A stretch of DNA of 64,000 nucleotides, from positions 23,691,292-23,755,291 of the forward strand of contig NC_088312.1 of assembly GCF_910592395.1 (NCBI RefSeq), read 5' to 3'. This DNA comes from Lineus longissimus (Eukaryota > Nemertea > Pilidiophora > Heteronemertea > Lineidae). Below the pieces are notes generated by a model, which was given only the letters and a program-made list of their open reading frames with translations, was not told the DNA's origin and searched no databases. The position numbers were made by a program, and so were the translations under genes. This document shows positions 27,701 to 39,331 of the stretch, one piece after another (the stretch's first letter is position 1; every line of letters begins with the position of its first letter).

Positions 27701-30700
27701 GTTAGGGAAAAATTGGTAGGAAAACAGGCATTGTGGCTCCAATTTCACCTGTATAAATTGACAATGGGTCAGGTTCTGTGGCTCTTCGTCACAATTCCTC
27801 CGCCTCACAAAGGCAACCCTAATGACATGCCATGGCACCTTTTTCATTTTCTTTTTTCATTTGCGGGATTTTAAAATTGTGTGCCGCAGTGACAGGTCTG
27901 GTTAACCCTTTTTTAAAGGAATTTGTCTGTCCTGGCAACAGTCTTTTTTATCTTACACAAGTGAAAAAGACATCCAAACTCTGTGAAAACTGTCACAACA
28001 ACACCGAAGTGACAAGCACTCCACTAGCATAGCCACTTCCACTGTCTGGCCAGTACTCTATTTGTCTTTTGGGGTTATTGGCCAAATGACCATGTTTGCC
28101 ACCAAAGAAGTATGCTGCAAACTACCGCTATTCCTTTACTTGGTTGAGGGCGATCCACTCTGGCATCAACACAAGGACATCACTGATTCACATTGCATTT
28201 TTATAAGGCAAATGAAGTGAACTGACTTTTCCAAGGCAACTAGCAGTGAGCACAGTGCAAGATATCGAATCCATGATACTTGGATTGTGAAAAACGGCAC
28301 AAGAAGCACAGCCTGAACATACCAAGTACCAATGTCACGTTGTGGAGTGAAGTTTTGTATTGGCGAGCCCAGATCAGGTTTGCACACATTCCTAAGGTAA
28401 TCGAACCTCGCTGATAGAACACTTCACTCGATGCGTTCCACATATAGCAGTGTCTGCGATACATGGCCTGAACACCAGTCAATGATACGAAATAGTTCAG
28501 TGATCGGCTGGATTCAGGGCAATACTTTACCATTCTAAACTGCCTCCATGGCCAAAGACGCCCCAGTCAGATTGGCATCTACAACCCCCCCCCCCCCCCG
28601 CCGGACAACAATGCCATCAATAAACTTTGGACATATGATACATTTTTCCTGTGCAAAGAGTTATTGGTGCCACTTTGGTTGGGCCATGATGAAAGAGGCA
28701 AGCCTGTATTACACACGAAGTGAAGTCAACACAACAATACTATAACACATTTAGATTCAATTCAATTCAATCAATAGACTGAAGACTGATATTGTCCTGA
28801 TAAAGAGGTCATTATGGCCTCCTTATTCAGCCCTCAAGTCAGAGACCTAACCTATTGTTATTAGTTTATGGCTAATCCCAAGAGTTGCATGGTTGGTTGC
28901 ATTTTGTCTATTTCAGTTAAAGGACTGTCTCCTTGGAGAAAGACTAGCCTTGATATATGCTGCCTGTATGTAAATGTTTTAGGAGAAACTCTGGGCTAAT
29001 TCCCGCGTGAGACCATCCCTGGAATTGAAGAGTTCTGACTTGTTGTAGTGATTAATCTTCAGGAGAAGATTAGTGTTAATTGACTACCTGCCAAGAAATG
29101 AATACAAGATTGTGAAACAAAATAAAACCCGGCGGGAAAAATATGAAAACAAAGCAATTCTCACCTGCATCGAGACTTTGAAAGAAAGACGCTAGATCCA
29201 GAAAGAATACTATCCGCTCACTTCCACTCGACTTTCTTCGTCTGAATGAGGCGAGGGTCCGCCAGTGATCATGATAAGAAAGTATCAATATTAGCTTGCT
29301 AGTGCTTGCACCTGAGTCTTATTTACGTTCGTACTAGCATACCGATGGTAGCGAGGTATTACGCAGCTATCAACGTTAACTTCCAAACACACATTACGCT
29401 CAAAGTTACTACTAGTTTTACACAAGAGCTTTTTTCTCGCATTCTTCAGGCGAGTTCCATTTTCTTTTCTGAGAGATAAATCCATGCCAGGCATAGCTGT
29501 AACCTGAGTGCTGGTCTGGGTAGAGTGGTTAGAGAATCAGGCCAAGGGAAATTAAGTCTTCGCCAACCCCCCCCCCCGCACCTCTAACGACCATGCCAGG
29601 CATAGCTGTAACCTGAGTGCTGGTCTGGGTAGAGTGGTTAGAGAATCAGGCCAAGGGAAATTAAGTCTTCGCCAACCCCCCCCCCCCGCACCTCTAACGA
29701 CCATGCCAGGGTTTGTGAAAACAGACAGGGTTTCCTCAAAACTGGGTATTAGTTATTGGACGAATGACTTGCCATACACGCACAGATATACACACTCACA
29801 ACCTCCAATTTATAGGATCATAAGCAAGATATGAGCCAAGTAAAAGTACAGTGGAACCCTGGTATCGCGACCACTCATGGGACCGAGGTTGAATAGTCGC
29901 GTTACCGGTGAAGTTGAAAATCCGGGGACAAAATGAATAATTAGGTTTTCCTACAAAAATTTTTGAACTTATTCGTAAGTTCAAAATTCTGAAAAATTTC
30001 ATGCCAAAATTTTGGGGGGGGTGATGATGTTTCTTCATTTTGAGCAGAAAAAAAACAAGTGAAAAAAATATTTGGCTCAGAAATTTTTTCATCCTTCAGA
30101 GTTGAATATTTTCTTCTTAAGCTCAAAATTTTGAACAAATTTCAAAGCCAAACATTTTTTGGGGCTGATGATGTTTCTTTAATTTGAGCAGAAAAAAACA
30201 AGTGAAAAAAATATTTGGATTCAGAAATTTTTTCATCTTTCAGGGTTGAATTTTTTCATAAGTTCAAAATTCTGAAAAATTTTCAAAGCCAAATTTTTTT
30301 GGGACTGATGATAATTCTTCATTTTGAGCAGAAAAAAACAAACTGATAGTAACTGCCTGTACAAAAGTTTTCATATGGATTCTCAGGATAGTCACTGTCC
30401 GTGGTGTTAAAATAATGAAGAGAGCTTTGTGCCGACGTGTTAATTGCTGGGTTAATTGGAGACACGGTTGCGACCGATTACAGCAATTAGGCCCTTTGGT
30501 CGGGTTAGAGGGGTGAATTTGGTCCAGTGGTCGTGGTCTGTGTACCAGGGTGGTCGTGTTACAGGGGGCCTTGTAATGGTAATTAGAGAGGAAACCATTC
30601 GGGACCTGATCTGAGTAAAGTCGCCTCCCAGAGCCCGGTTGATACCCACCTCAAGCTCAATAACATTCAGTTGCCGGAACCGCAAAAAGGTTTGTAGCAA

Positions 30701-33700
30701 TCATTTTTACTGATTTTGCAGACCAGGCCAAGCGTGCCGGCCGAGGAACCAGTCAGTGTAGGGGGAAACTAGAGACCCCAAAGAAAAGCCCTGCATCCTT
30801 AGGTAACTTCCTACATTCTAACTGGCAGTCTGAAAGGTCAGTTATATTTTACACTTATTCGATTTAAAAAACACATAAAACTTTCTGCAACCTCAACCCC
30901 CACCGATGTAGTCACTTCATCTAAATTGGTTTCACAATAAAACATGAGAACAATATAAAGTTCTACCTATTTTGAAATTGATTTCACTGTCTAACCACAT
31001 GATCACGATTCAAAACCCCACCCGTTGAACCTGAAACCTTTTTATAAGGCAAACAATGAGACTAATCGAATTTCAACTTGCCATACTATACGAAAATTGA
31101 AAAGCCTATCAGAGTGGGCTTGATGCTCCATGTACCTAGCACCACACGGAGGAGGGTATTGGGGAAACCTCAATAGAAACCATGCTTGTTTGGTGTCACA
31201 TTTAAAATGATTTTGAAATCAAAGAGTTCGAGTCATCACAGGGAATTTTTTTATTTATGAAGGCCATCAGAGATGCAAACTAGGGTAAGGAATGTAAACT
31301 GGTCAGCAAGAGTTAGGGTGAGATGTGTCAAATGGCAGTCGAGGGTTTGAGGGTCGTAAATTCACAGTCAGGGTTAAAGTGAGTGTGAGGAGTGTAAGAT
31401 GCAGTCAATGTCACATGAAGTCGGGGAAGAAAACAAAGTTATGATGCATCTGAAGTCAGAGGTCTATAGACAGGTCTATAGTCAGAGGTGATATATGTGA
31501 TTAGCAGTGGTCATACCAAATATATCACGCTGCATGGAGGAGTTTCATTCAAAATCATGAACTGGTTTCAATAGCAATTATGAACAACAATGCTAATTAA
31601 CGAGGACAGAATATCTCACAACATGCCAGGACTAATTAGCCCCAGATCTCTGAAATGTTAACGAGAAGAGGTGCCAGTCTGGTGAGCAGAATTTCAGGTA
31701 TAACGCTATATCAGCAACTTGTTACTTTTCTATTTCAAATCAAGTTGGAGAGAGTTTGCTGTGACCCAGCATAATGAGAATACACAAGATGAAAGTCTAC
31801 TTAGGTTAAACCTTTCAAAATATAGCTGCTTGTTTCATTTTCATTTTAAAGCAAGTTGGTAGTTGATTTGTTCACCTTCAGCACCTGAAATATACAAAGG
31901 CTGAACCAAACTTAGGCTGAACCAATTGCTCTATCCGAGTTACTTCAATTATCTCAACATTTACACCTCAGGTACAGATGACCAATTCATTCTAAGACAG
32001 TCTGAACCTTCCATAGTTTCATACATCGCTACCTTAGTTTCTTATTTGAGCACTGCTAGTGAATAAAGAGACTCAATGATATTCAGTCAGAGTCGGTTCC
32101 CTAATGACATCGTGTCATGTCACTTTATGACGGCGAGCCAATGCTTTATTGTCTTCAAGACGTATATCTGCAGCAAATGTTCAATAAAGCCACTTTAGAA
32201 CCTTGCCAAAGAAAGATACCAATGCCATTTTCTCCAACCAGACTTCGGGACAGGATTCTTCTTGACACTTCAGCTCTATTGACCCTGCGACAATCCCTCT
32301 ACAAATGAATTAATCAGCTTGTATTTGGCAAATTTATGTACTTTACGTTTTTTGCGACACCCAGCCCTTATACCACTCAATATTTTGTTCAGCAACAGTA
32401 CTTTCTGGGGACCCCTGTTCATCCTTTGATAGTAACTTGATTATAATACAAGACGTTGAGATTACATTACACTGAAATACAACACACACGTCCATCAAAG
32501 GCAGCGCCCCCCTACTTTATACTCCCGCTGCCCAGCAATAATTATTTCTTCCAACCTATTTATCTTGATTGGGATCTGATTGTTCATCACAGCTTAGAGA
32601 GGAGGTTGTCCGCAGACAGTCTACAGCCACTCCACAGCTCAGCTGTAACGCAGGCTTGGAGAGGAGGCCGCAGACAGTCTACAGCCACTCCACAGCTCAG
32701 CTGTAACGCAGGCTTGGAGAGGAGGTTGTCCGCAGACAGTCTACAGCCACTCCACAGCTCAGCTGTAATGCAGGCTTGGAGAGGAGGCCGCAGACAGTCT
32801 ACAGCCACTCCACAGCTCAGCTGTAACGCAGGCTTGGAGAGGAGGCCGCAGACAGTCTACAGCCACTCCACAGCTCAGCTGTAACGCAGGCTTGGAAAAG
32901 AGGTTGTCCGCAGACAGTCTACAGCCACTCCACAGCTCAGCTGTAATGCAGGCTTGGAGAGGAGGCCGCAGACAGTCTACAGCCACTCCACAGCTCAGCT
33001 GTAACGCAGGCTTGGAGAGGAGGCCGCAGACAGTCTACAGCCACTCCACAGCTCAGCTGTAATGCAGGCTTGGAAAAGAGGTTGTCCGCAGACAGTCTAC
33101 AGCCACTCCACAGCTCAGCTGTAATGCAGGCTTGGAGAGGAGGCCGCAGACAGTCTACAGCCACTCCACAGCTCAGCTGTAACGCAGGCTTGGAGAGGAG
33201 GCCGCAGACAGTCTACAGCCACTCCACAGCTCAGCTGTAACGCAGGCTTGGAGAGGAGGTTGTCCGCAGACAGTCTACAGCCACTCCACAGCTCAGCTGT
33301 AATGCAGGCTTGGAGAGGTGGCCGCAGACAGTCTACAGCCACTCCACAGCTCAGCTGTAACGCAGGCAACAAACTGTCACAGTGGTGGAACTCAGTTGGC
33401 TGCTTAGCCTTGGCGGTCGTCTCAACCAAGCTGATCCGTCCAATAGACAAATCATGATTATGACCCTGGGGCACTTATTAAGTTACCACTGACCTCCTGC
33501 TAAGTAAGTTGACACATCTAACAGTCAGATACCTTTTTGGGCTACACATCTTTGAACTGAAGAAAATTGGACCTGCAATGTTACCATTCTCCTCATGAGT
33601 GAGGCTCAACAATTTTCCCCAAAAGTATAAGAGATGTCCACTGATCCACTCTGAAGACTTTCCTCTGGAGCTGTGACTGATATGCTCAGGCCAAGCATTG

Positions 33701-36645
33701 ACATTAAGAGCTGTGGAGAAGTGGATGGGTGTCCAGGAAAAATAACATCAGGCGACATCTCCTAATCATGATAGCTTGGATTATAGTGACAGACGAGAGG
33801 CCCACTCAGCAGACGAGCTTGTGCTATCCAGTAAGGAGGGATGCTGCATCATACTCTCTGTACATCCAGCCATCCACTCTGTCTTTTATTGAAGTCAGTA
33901 TACAGTCATCCATGACCTGTCTCTGATTAAAAAACACCAGTATAGGTTTTAGGAAAATTCAAAATTGGTCTTGAATTCAGACATCAGACATATAAGATTT
34001 CCAATAGTTCATGTGATAAGCAGCTGCCGAAATCTTCTCCGAGATGCGTCAACTGATATCACTCAGCGGAGAAAACACAAAGAAAGGTAAATCCCACAAA
34101 AAGCTGCTCAAACCGAATCCACAATATTATTTACTATAAAAGAATCTAATATTTATGTTTTCAACTAAGCCAGTTGGTCAATTTGAGTGGCATTCATGAA
34201 GCATGACATTTTGGATGAGTGAGAGTAACTCGAGAAGAGAGACATCATTCTGATGCATGATCATTTACAAACGGACAAAAACCTGACATCCAAAACTGAA
34301 AGTAAGAAAAAATGGTCGTTTTTTGTGCAAGAAAACGGACACCATGGGAATTGGTGCCGTGGCGATAAGCACTCACTCGGTGTTTACCTAATGGAATAGT
34401 GTACATAAGTGTCCGATTCCAACTATTGATTTACTCCTCAAATGGAAAAGCAGATGATAAAGGAACCTTGTCCCAGGGGTCATAAAGGACAATTTCATCA
34501 AATGCAAGCATACACCTGTGTATAGGGGTGTATGTGGCCTGGAGGTGAGACTCACTTGAATGCAGTTTTTAAGCCAACTGCAAGAGCAGAAGATAAATGC
34601 ACAACCTCATTTCAGGGGTCATAAAGGGCACCTTTAGTATAGCAAGAATAGTGTGTGTATATTGACAAACGACTACTCGATATGAGGTTCAAACTAGTCC
34701 TACAATCAAGATGAAAATCAAAACCACAAAGACCACAAGACCATTATTGCAATCAGGCCATCCTGGTCATTTGTACTAAAGCTCATGCAAAGGCAGCTCT
34801 ATATGAATGTACTGAGGAATCGAGTATGCTTAGGGTGAAACCAACAGTAGAGTGTCTGGTCTGAAACATGCTGCACTACCACGCTAGGAAAGAGAGAACC
34901 CATGGGCATCCACAGAGGAGCCAAAAAAACAAGGGGTGGCCAGTACTCGGGGCTATTCTGTAAATCGGGTACCTCGGTAATCAGAACACCTCTATATCAA
35001 GGACATAATTCTCAGTACCCAGGGTGTCTTTTCTAGAGAGGTTCTATTCGGTTTTGCCTTCTTCGAATTCAAAAAATCCACCAGCTTCAAAAGACACTCA
35101 ACCTATCTTTCTCAAGCTTTGTTTCACCATTACTCTTCCACAGTTGACGTTGGCCCTGATGGGGTTAAAGTCCTGCTGACATTGGACACAACAAAGGAAG
35201 GATATTTTTATCCACCCAGCCTCCATTAGATGTTTCAAATTTCACACTTGAATCCTGCGAAATGAGGAGACCATCCAAAGTCAATCCTAGCAGGTTGAAA
35301 CACGTGAGCAATAGGGGAGGAGAATACACATGGAACTTGTTTCCCAAGTGACATATTATGTATGCTGGCTAATATAAATGTGCTTACAACTTCAGACTAA
35401 CTGGTTGCTCATTTGAAACAGTCATCATTGTGAATCAAGCATAACTTGTGCAATGCTTTTACTGATATGACCTTATCAAAATAAACTTAGCTCCAAACAT
35501 AGAATCTATGAAGGGAGATCAATGATAAACATCATGAAGTCTACCACAGCCATCCATAGGTTGATGAGGGAATATTGTCTGTGTATCCTGGTCACTTCTT
35601 CAATGTCACGTTCCAACATAACAGTTGTATAAAGGAATAAATAGGCCTAGAATCTGATCACCATCACGTCATCATCGACAGAATATGGTACAGCACAGCA
35701 GGCATGTGAACTGCAACAATTTATCATTATACCAATAGAAGATCACTTTAAAGGGGGAGTATAGGCAGGAGCTAGGGGGTCAAATTGGCGGCCCTCAAGC
35801 ATGTGCACAGTTTGGGAACTTGGTTATGTTTGATTCAGTGATTCATCTTGCCTACCTTGTTCCTACTATAGTCCCCCTCAATAGTCGGATGTGTCTAACT
35901 CAAATGCATGTGGTTCCAAAATCAGACACTTCCGCATGAGAAAGAGCTGGGAAAAAGTTTTAAATTTGAGTAAGACAGCATGTGCAGATGCATGGTGCAG
36001 GGTTAGGGGGAATCACATGGGTAAGAGTTAGGACACATCGTTGTCACACCAATATGCTTGTCACAATCAGTGACAAATCATTGTGTGAACTCAAGACAGA
36101 AAATCAAACTTAACTTTTACCCATTGATCATGAGGAATTACACAAATCATTGGTTAGCAAGTAGTTTTCAACTCGAACTGTTGGATTTACCTGAAAACCC
36201 TCATTGGCCACTCTTTATGATAAACATGATCATGACTTTACTGGAGCACTCACAGGCGGCAAAGCACGAGATGATCGAGGTCATCCTGACAATTGAATGC
36301 CAGGCTGTTTCACTAGATACATACCTATGAGTAGGCCTAAAGGAGTAGTCGTGCTGTAGGCCCTGTTTGCAAGATAAGAGGAGGATCATGATGGAGATGA
36401 GGTGTTAAAGACTTAATATATATATACATATACATGGACCCAGGAATTGACAGGCCCGAATACCCAAATATAACGTTGAAACTACAAACGTCTACTAGCC
36501 CGTGACGAAGCTCTAGGCGACCAGTAAAGTTACCAAGACAACGTGGTCCTACCTTAATCTCATCCGGAGGCTCCGTTTTCACTTTTATTCCCGATTCCGC
36601 CTCTGTTTTACTATCCGTCACCTCGCTAACCTGCTCCGACTCCAT
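17243..36645 (-). CDS. SOBP: SOBP homologue (sine oculis-binding protein), partial: first three coding exons
   Basis: Three coding exons are visible: 36645-36553 (31 codons from ATG), 18869-18578, and 17323-17243. Donors are AAG|GTAGGA, CCAG|GTGAGC and TTAG|GTAGGT; acceptors are TTTTGCAG and TTTTTAG, and phases join without a break (0, 1, 1). Residues 32-49 (DYAEDTMNELLGLYGYGK) closely match the start of exon 2 in vertebrate SOBP (NFAENTMNELLGWYGYDK), at the same intron position. Exon 1 carries VKTE, a SUMO-consensus site; human SOBP has VKRE at the same place. Residues 75-88 are poly-Asp, followed by a long acidic stretch. SOBP is a nuclear cofactor that binds SIX-family proteins; its FCS zinc fingers lie further downstream and were not found here, so the gene probably continues past the left edge. 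The open frame extends upstream of the chosen ATG but has no other ATG. Identity is secure from exons 1-2; exon 3 is supported by splice sites and phase only. Confidence 0.87.
17385..17512 (-). mobile_element. Dispersed repeat copy E, internal module only, diverged
   Basis: Read on the minus strand, this segment follows the same order of words as the A/T-rich module of copies C and D (AAAATTTTCAAAG, GGGACTGATGAT, CATTTTGAGCAG, AAAACCAGTGAAAA). It is more diverged and has no recognisable ends. Confidence 0.5.
18701..18740 (-). repeat. Coding trinucleotide microsatellite (poly-Asp) in SOBP exon 2
   Basis: An uninterrupted CAT/ATC run on the plus strand reads GAT on the coding strand and gives about 14 Asp residues. 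Shorter interrupted GAT runs follow for the rest of the acidic region. Such a tract is likely to vary in length between individuals. Confidence 0.85.
20552..21308. repeat. Minisatellite F, 55-bp unit, about 14 copies
   Basis: Units contain CTTGGGTCTCCTGGCATAGC and ACCTCTGTAGAGAGCTTGG, in the large first intron of SOBP. The first unit has a short extra insertion. Variation is concentrated at the two bases after CATAGCC and in the GGACAT/GGCCAA junction. Confidence 0.96.
21631..21775. repeat. Short tandem repeat G, about 60-bp unit, 2.4 copies
   Basis: GGGCTTGCTRMATGACAAAA followed by TTTTCGGCAATTTTGGGTGT recurs at 21631, about 21691 and 21750. Units are diverged and of unequal length. Confidence 0.8.
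24535..24600 (-). repeat. tRNA-derived SINE-like fragment
   Basis: On the minus strand, GGCTCAGCAATATGAAGGTC then ATAGGTTCAATCTCCAGTC gives a B-box-like GGTTCAATCTCC preceded by an anticodon-arm-like stretch. The A box is eroded. Confidence 0.4.
27325..27410 (+). repeat. tRNA-like SINE head (Met/CAU-like)
   Basis: GTGGCACAGCGGTTAGAGTG (A box), CTCATAA (CAU-like anticodon loop) and GTCGTGGGTTCAACTCTCC (B box) are in tRNA order and spacing. The acceptor stem does not pair and the anticodon stem is poor, so a functional tRNA is unlikely; a SINE derived from a tRNA fits better. The antisense reading gives NPRPPDYEPGTLTA, a peptide often seen when such SINEs are mistaken for genes. Confidence 0.55.
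29482..29700 (+). repeat. Tandem duplication of a 109-bp SINE-like segment with poly(C)
   Basis: Two nearly identical units (29482-29590 and 29591-29700) begin CCATGCCAGGCATAGCTGTA, include an RNA polymerase III A-box-like GGGTAGAGTGGTTAGAGAATC, and end in a poly(C) run followed by GCACCTCTAACGA. A third CCATGCCAGG follows at 29701. The units differ mainly in the length of the C run. Confidence 0.8.
29849..30612 (+). mobile_element. Dispersed repeat copy D, longest, with tandemly amplified internal module
   Basis: Opens with TA|CAGTGGAACCCTGG and GAAGTTGAAAATCCGGGGAC. An A/T-rich module of about 135 bp is then repeated nearly three times (starting near 29960, 30110 and 30245). After that the sequence continues as the reverse complement of copy A, including the GGGTGGTCGTGTTAC motif, and stops abruptly near 30612 before the expected right terminus. 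This gives the family its structure: inverted ends around a variable number of internal modules. Confidence 0.6.
32592..33366. repeat. Minisatellite H, 58/62-bp units in a 178-bp higher-order pattern, 13 units
   Basis: Two unit types share CAGACAGTCTACAGCCACTC and AGCTCAGCTGTAAYGCAGGC; the long type has four extra bases (GAGGTTGTCC in place of GAGGCC). The order reads L S L S S L S S L S S L S, so most of the array repeats as 62+58+58 = 178 bp. Five long and eight short units account for the length. Confidence 0.95.
33367..36552. other. SOBP intron 1, part next to exon 1
   Basis: No coding or repeat feature recognised apart from a TA-rich microsatellite near 36416-36434. Confidence 0.5.
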
Positions 36646-36749
36646 CCTGCCTCCGTACCCAACCGATGTTTCAAGTGAATGGATAATATCTCGGCAAACC
36701 GGGGTATATTGACATGGAATCGGAGCTCGCTTGCAACCCGACACGCCAT
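36618..36749 (-). promoter_or_regulatory. Overlapping upstream ORF at SOBP start
   Basis: An ATG at 36749-36747, with A at -3 and G at +4, opens a 43-codon frame that ends in TGA at 36620-36618. It is out of frame with SOBP and runs past the SOBP ATG at 36645. If transcription starts upstream of 36749, ribosomes would have to skip it. The transcription start is unknown, so a regulatory role is inference. Confidence 0.4.
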
Positions 36750-36789
36750 ATTGAGTTATAGGCTACAGGAAACATACTTGTCGGCACGC

Positions 36790-36850
36790 CAGCCTGTCGC
36801 GAGGGGGCGTGGCCTGCCTGTCACTTTGCGAGCAGACGTCATGCTGTTTT
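36790..36850 (-). promoter_or_regulatory. Promoter-like segment upstream of SOBP
   Basis: Just upstream of the first SOBP exon the sequence becomes CG-rich. It contains a GC-box/KLF-like run GGGGGCGTGGCC near 36803-36814 and a CRE-like GACGTCAT at 36835-36842. Position and composition suit a core promoter for SOBP. There is no direct evidence of a start site. Confidence 0.35.
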
Positions 36851-37350
36851 GAATGAGGATGCGGTTTTATGCCGCAATTCAACTTCGGATTGTGTTTTAT
36901 TTCAATGAGATAAAGATCACGCCCCTTGGTTGTCCGTTTTTGCGTTTAAAGCGATCTTATCCCGGCTGTCTGGTTTGTGACTTTGTCTTGTAAGACTTAT
37001 ATATATATTAAGGATGAATGGAACCATGCCAGTAATGTAACACGACAGAATCTCTTTGGCAACACGAGGTTGTATAATTTTTATGATAATGTGTCCTAAC
37101 TCTTTCCCCTAACCATCCTGAGGAAATCAGGGGTTAAATGTTCGCTTCTCCGGCGCTGTCCCCTAGCCGACTTTAACCCTGATTACCAGCTGGCGGATGT
37201 TTCTAGGTGGGGGCGGTCTGATAACGTGATTATCACAAGTTTAGTGATTCTATATACCGTACGGACAAGTGGGGGCTATAAGCATGCCGACTTATCGGCG
37301 GTGAATATCAGTCCTAAAGTCATCATATACGCATAACGACGGTGGATCGG

Positions 37351-37470
37351 CCTATAAGTGATTTCTGCAACATTACATCATAAGAGCAGGAGCCTTCGTT
37401 AGAACCTCCCTCCTATAAGTGATTTCTGCAACATTACATCATAAGAACAGGAGCCTTCGTTAGAACCTTC
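37351..37470. repeat. Tandem duplication, about 60 bp, 2 copies
   Basis: CCTATAAGTGATTTCTGCAA through AGCCTTCGTTAGAACCT occurs twice back to back with one or two substitutions, in the upstream region of SOBP. Confidence 0.9.
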
Positions 37471-37886
37471 CAACGTCTTCTGTTGCCATCTGTTGGTTGA
37501 AAGCACAAATATCAGGAATATCACATCTAACTCTGGTCCCCGAAGTTGCTGTTAGGCTGCTTGAAGGGGGATTTCTGCTCAGGCATCATGCATCATGCAT
37601 CATGCTGGAGCATTTTTAACTCCCCCTCCCCCCACAATAAGTCCTTCTGAGACGATTTAAAGGACCACAATATACATCTTGTAGCATCAACATTTCTATG
37701 ACCCAACTCGCATCACAAATCAGCTAAGGCGGTTTCGTTAGCGATAAATCAATTATTATGTATCCAGATTTCGAAGATTTTGACTTTGTGAGTTTCAAGA
37801 CCCAGAGACACAAAATGACTCCCCCTTACACATGTTTCCCAAACCCCCAATGCACTGGCTAAACATGTCAGAAGGACAGGGGGTTG

Positions 37887-39331
37887 TCAACATGGTGAGA
37901 GAGATGAGACAGTCACAGCCAGGCCAAATCAGTCCTGGCTGCTCCACCGTGCTGACAACATGATGAGAGAGATGAGGCAGTCACAGCCAGGCCGAATCAG
38001 TCTTGGCTGCTACATGGTGAGAGAGATGAGACAGTCACAGCCAGGCCAAATCAGTCCTGGCTGCTCCACTGTGCTGACAACATGATGAGAGAGATGAGAC
38101 AGTCACAGCCAGGCCGAATCAGTTCTGGCAGCTCCACCGTGTTGACAACATGGTGAGAGAGATGAGGCAGTCACAGCCAGGCCAAATCAGTCCTGGCTGC
38201 TCCACCGTGTTGACAACATGATGAGAGAGATGAGGAAGTCACAGTCAGGCCGAATCAGTCTTGGCTGCTCTGCCAAGTTGTCTACATGGTGAGAGAGATG
38301 AGGCAGTCACAGCCAGGCCGAATCAGTCTTTGCTGCTCTGCCAAGTTGTCTACATGGTGAGAGAGATGAGACAGTCACAGCCAGGCCAAATCAGTCCTGG
38401 CTGCTCCACCGTGCTGACAACATGATGAGAGAGATGAGACAGTCACAGCCAGGCCGAATCAGTCTTGGCTGCTCCACCGTGTTGACAACATGATGAGAGA
38501 GATGAGGCAGTCACAGCCAGGCCGAATCAGTCTTGGCTGCTCTGCCAAGTTGTCAACATGGTGAGAGAGATGAGGCAGTCACAGCCAGGCCGAATCAGTC
38601 TTTGCTGCTCTGCCAAGTTGTCAACATGGTGAGAGAGATGAGGCAGTCACAGCCAGGCCGAATCAGTCTTGGCTGCTCTGCCAAGTTGTCAACATGGTGA
38701 GAGAGATGAGGCAGTCACAGCCAGGCCGAATCAGTCTTGGCTGCTCTGCCAAGTTGTCAACATGGTGAGAGAGATGAGGCAGTCACAGTCAGGCCGAATC
38801 AGTCTTGGCTGCTCTGCCAAGTTGTCAACATGGTGAGAGAGATGAGGCAGTCACAGCCAGGCCGAATCAGTCCTGGCAGCTCCACCGTGTTGACAACATG
38901 AGAGAGATGGGGCAGTCACAACCAGGCCGAATCAGTCTTGGCTGCTCTGCCAAGTTGTCAACATGGTGAGAGAGATGAGGCAGTCACAGCCAGGCCGAAT
39001 CAGTCCTGGCAGCTCCACCGTGCTGACAACATGAGAGAGATGAGGCAGTCACAGCCAGGCCGAATCAGTCTTGGCTGCTCTGCCAAGTTGTCAACATGGT
39101 GAGAGAGATGAGGCAGTCACAGCCAGGCCGAATCAGTTCTGGCTGCTCCACCGTGTTGACAACATGATGAGGGAGATGAGACAGTCACAGCCAGGCCGAA
39201 TCAGTTCTGGCTGCTCCACCGTGTTGACATGGTGAGAGAGATGAGGCAGTCACAGCCAGGCGAAATCAGTCCTGGCTGCTCCACCGTGTTGACAACATGA
39301 TGAGAGAGATGAGACAGTCACAGCCAGGCCC
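37887..39331. repeat. Minisatellite I, about 68-bp unit, about 22 copies, two subtypes
   Basis: All units share GAGAGAGATGAGRCAGTCAC and CCAGGCCGAATCAGT. They differ in the last third: one subtype has CTCCACCGTGCTGACAACATG, the other CTCTGCCAAGTTGTCAACATG. Subtypes are partly clustered and partly interspersed; one unit near 38000 and a few others are shortened. Confidence 0.95.

Larger units (their letters stand above)
21776..32591. other. SOBP intron 1, central part
   Basis: A/T-rich sequence with SINE-like pieces, repeat copy D, poly(C) runs near 28577 and the 109-bp duplication. A 187-codon minus-strand frame at 27284-27847 overlaps the SINE and is not supported as a gene. Confidence 0.55.

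Noticed and set aside
27284-27847. 187-codon minus-strand ORF
   Set aside because: Its C-terminal part is the antisense of the tRNA-like SINE and the rest matches no family I recognise; it may be part of a repeat but is not supported as a gene.
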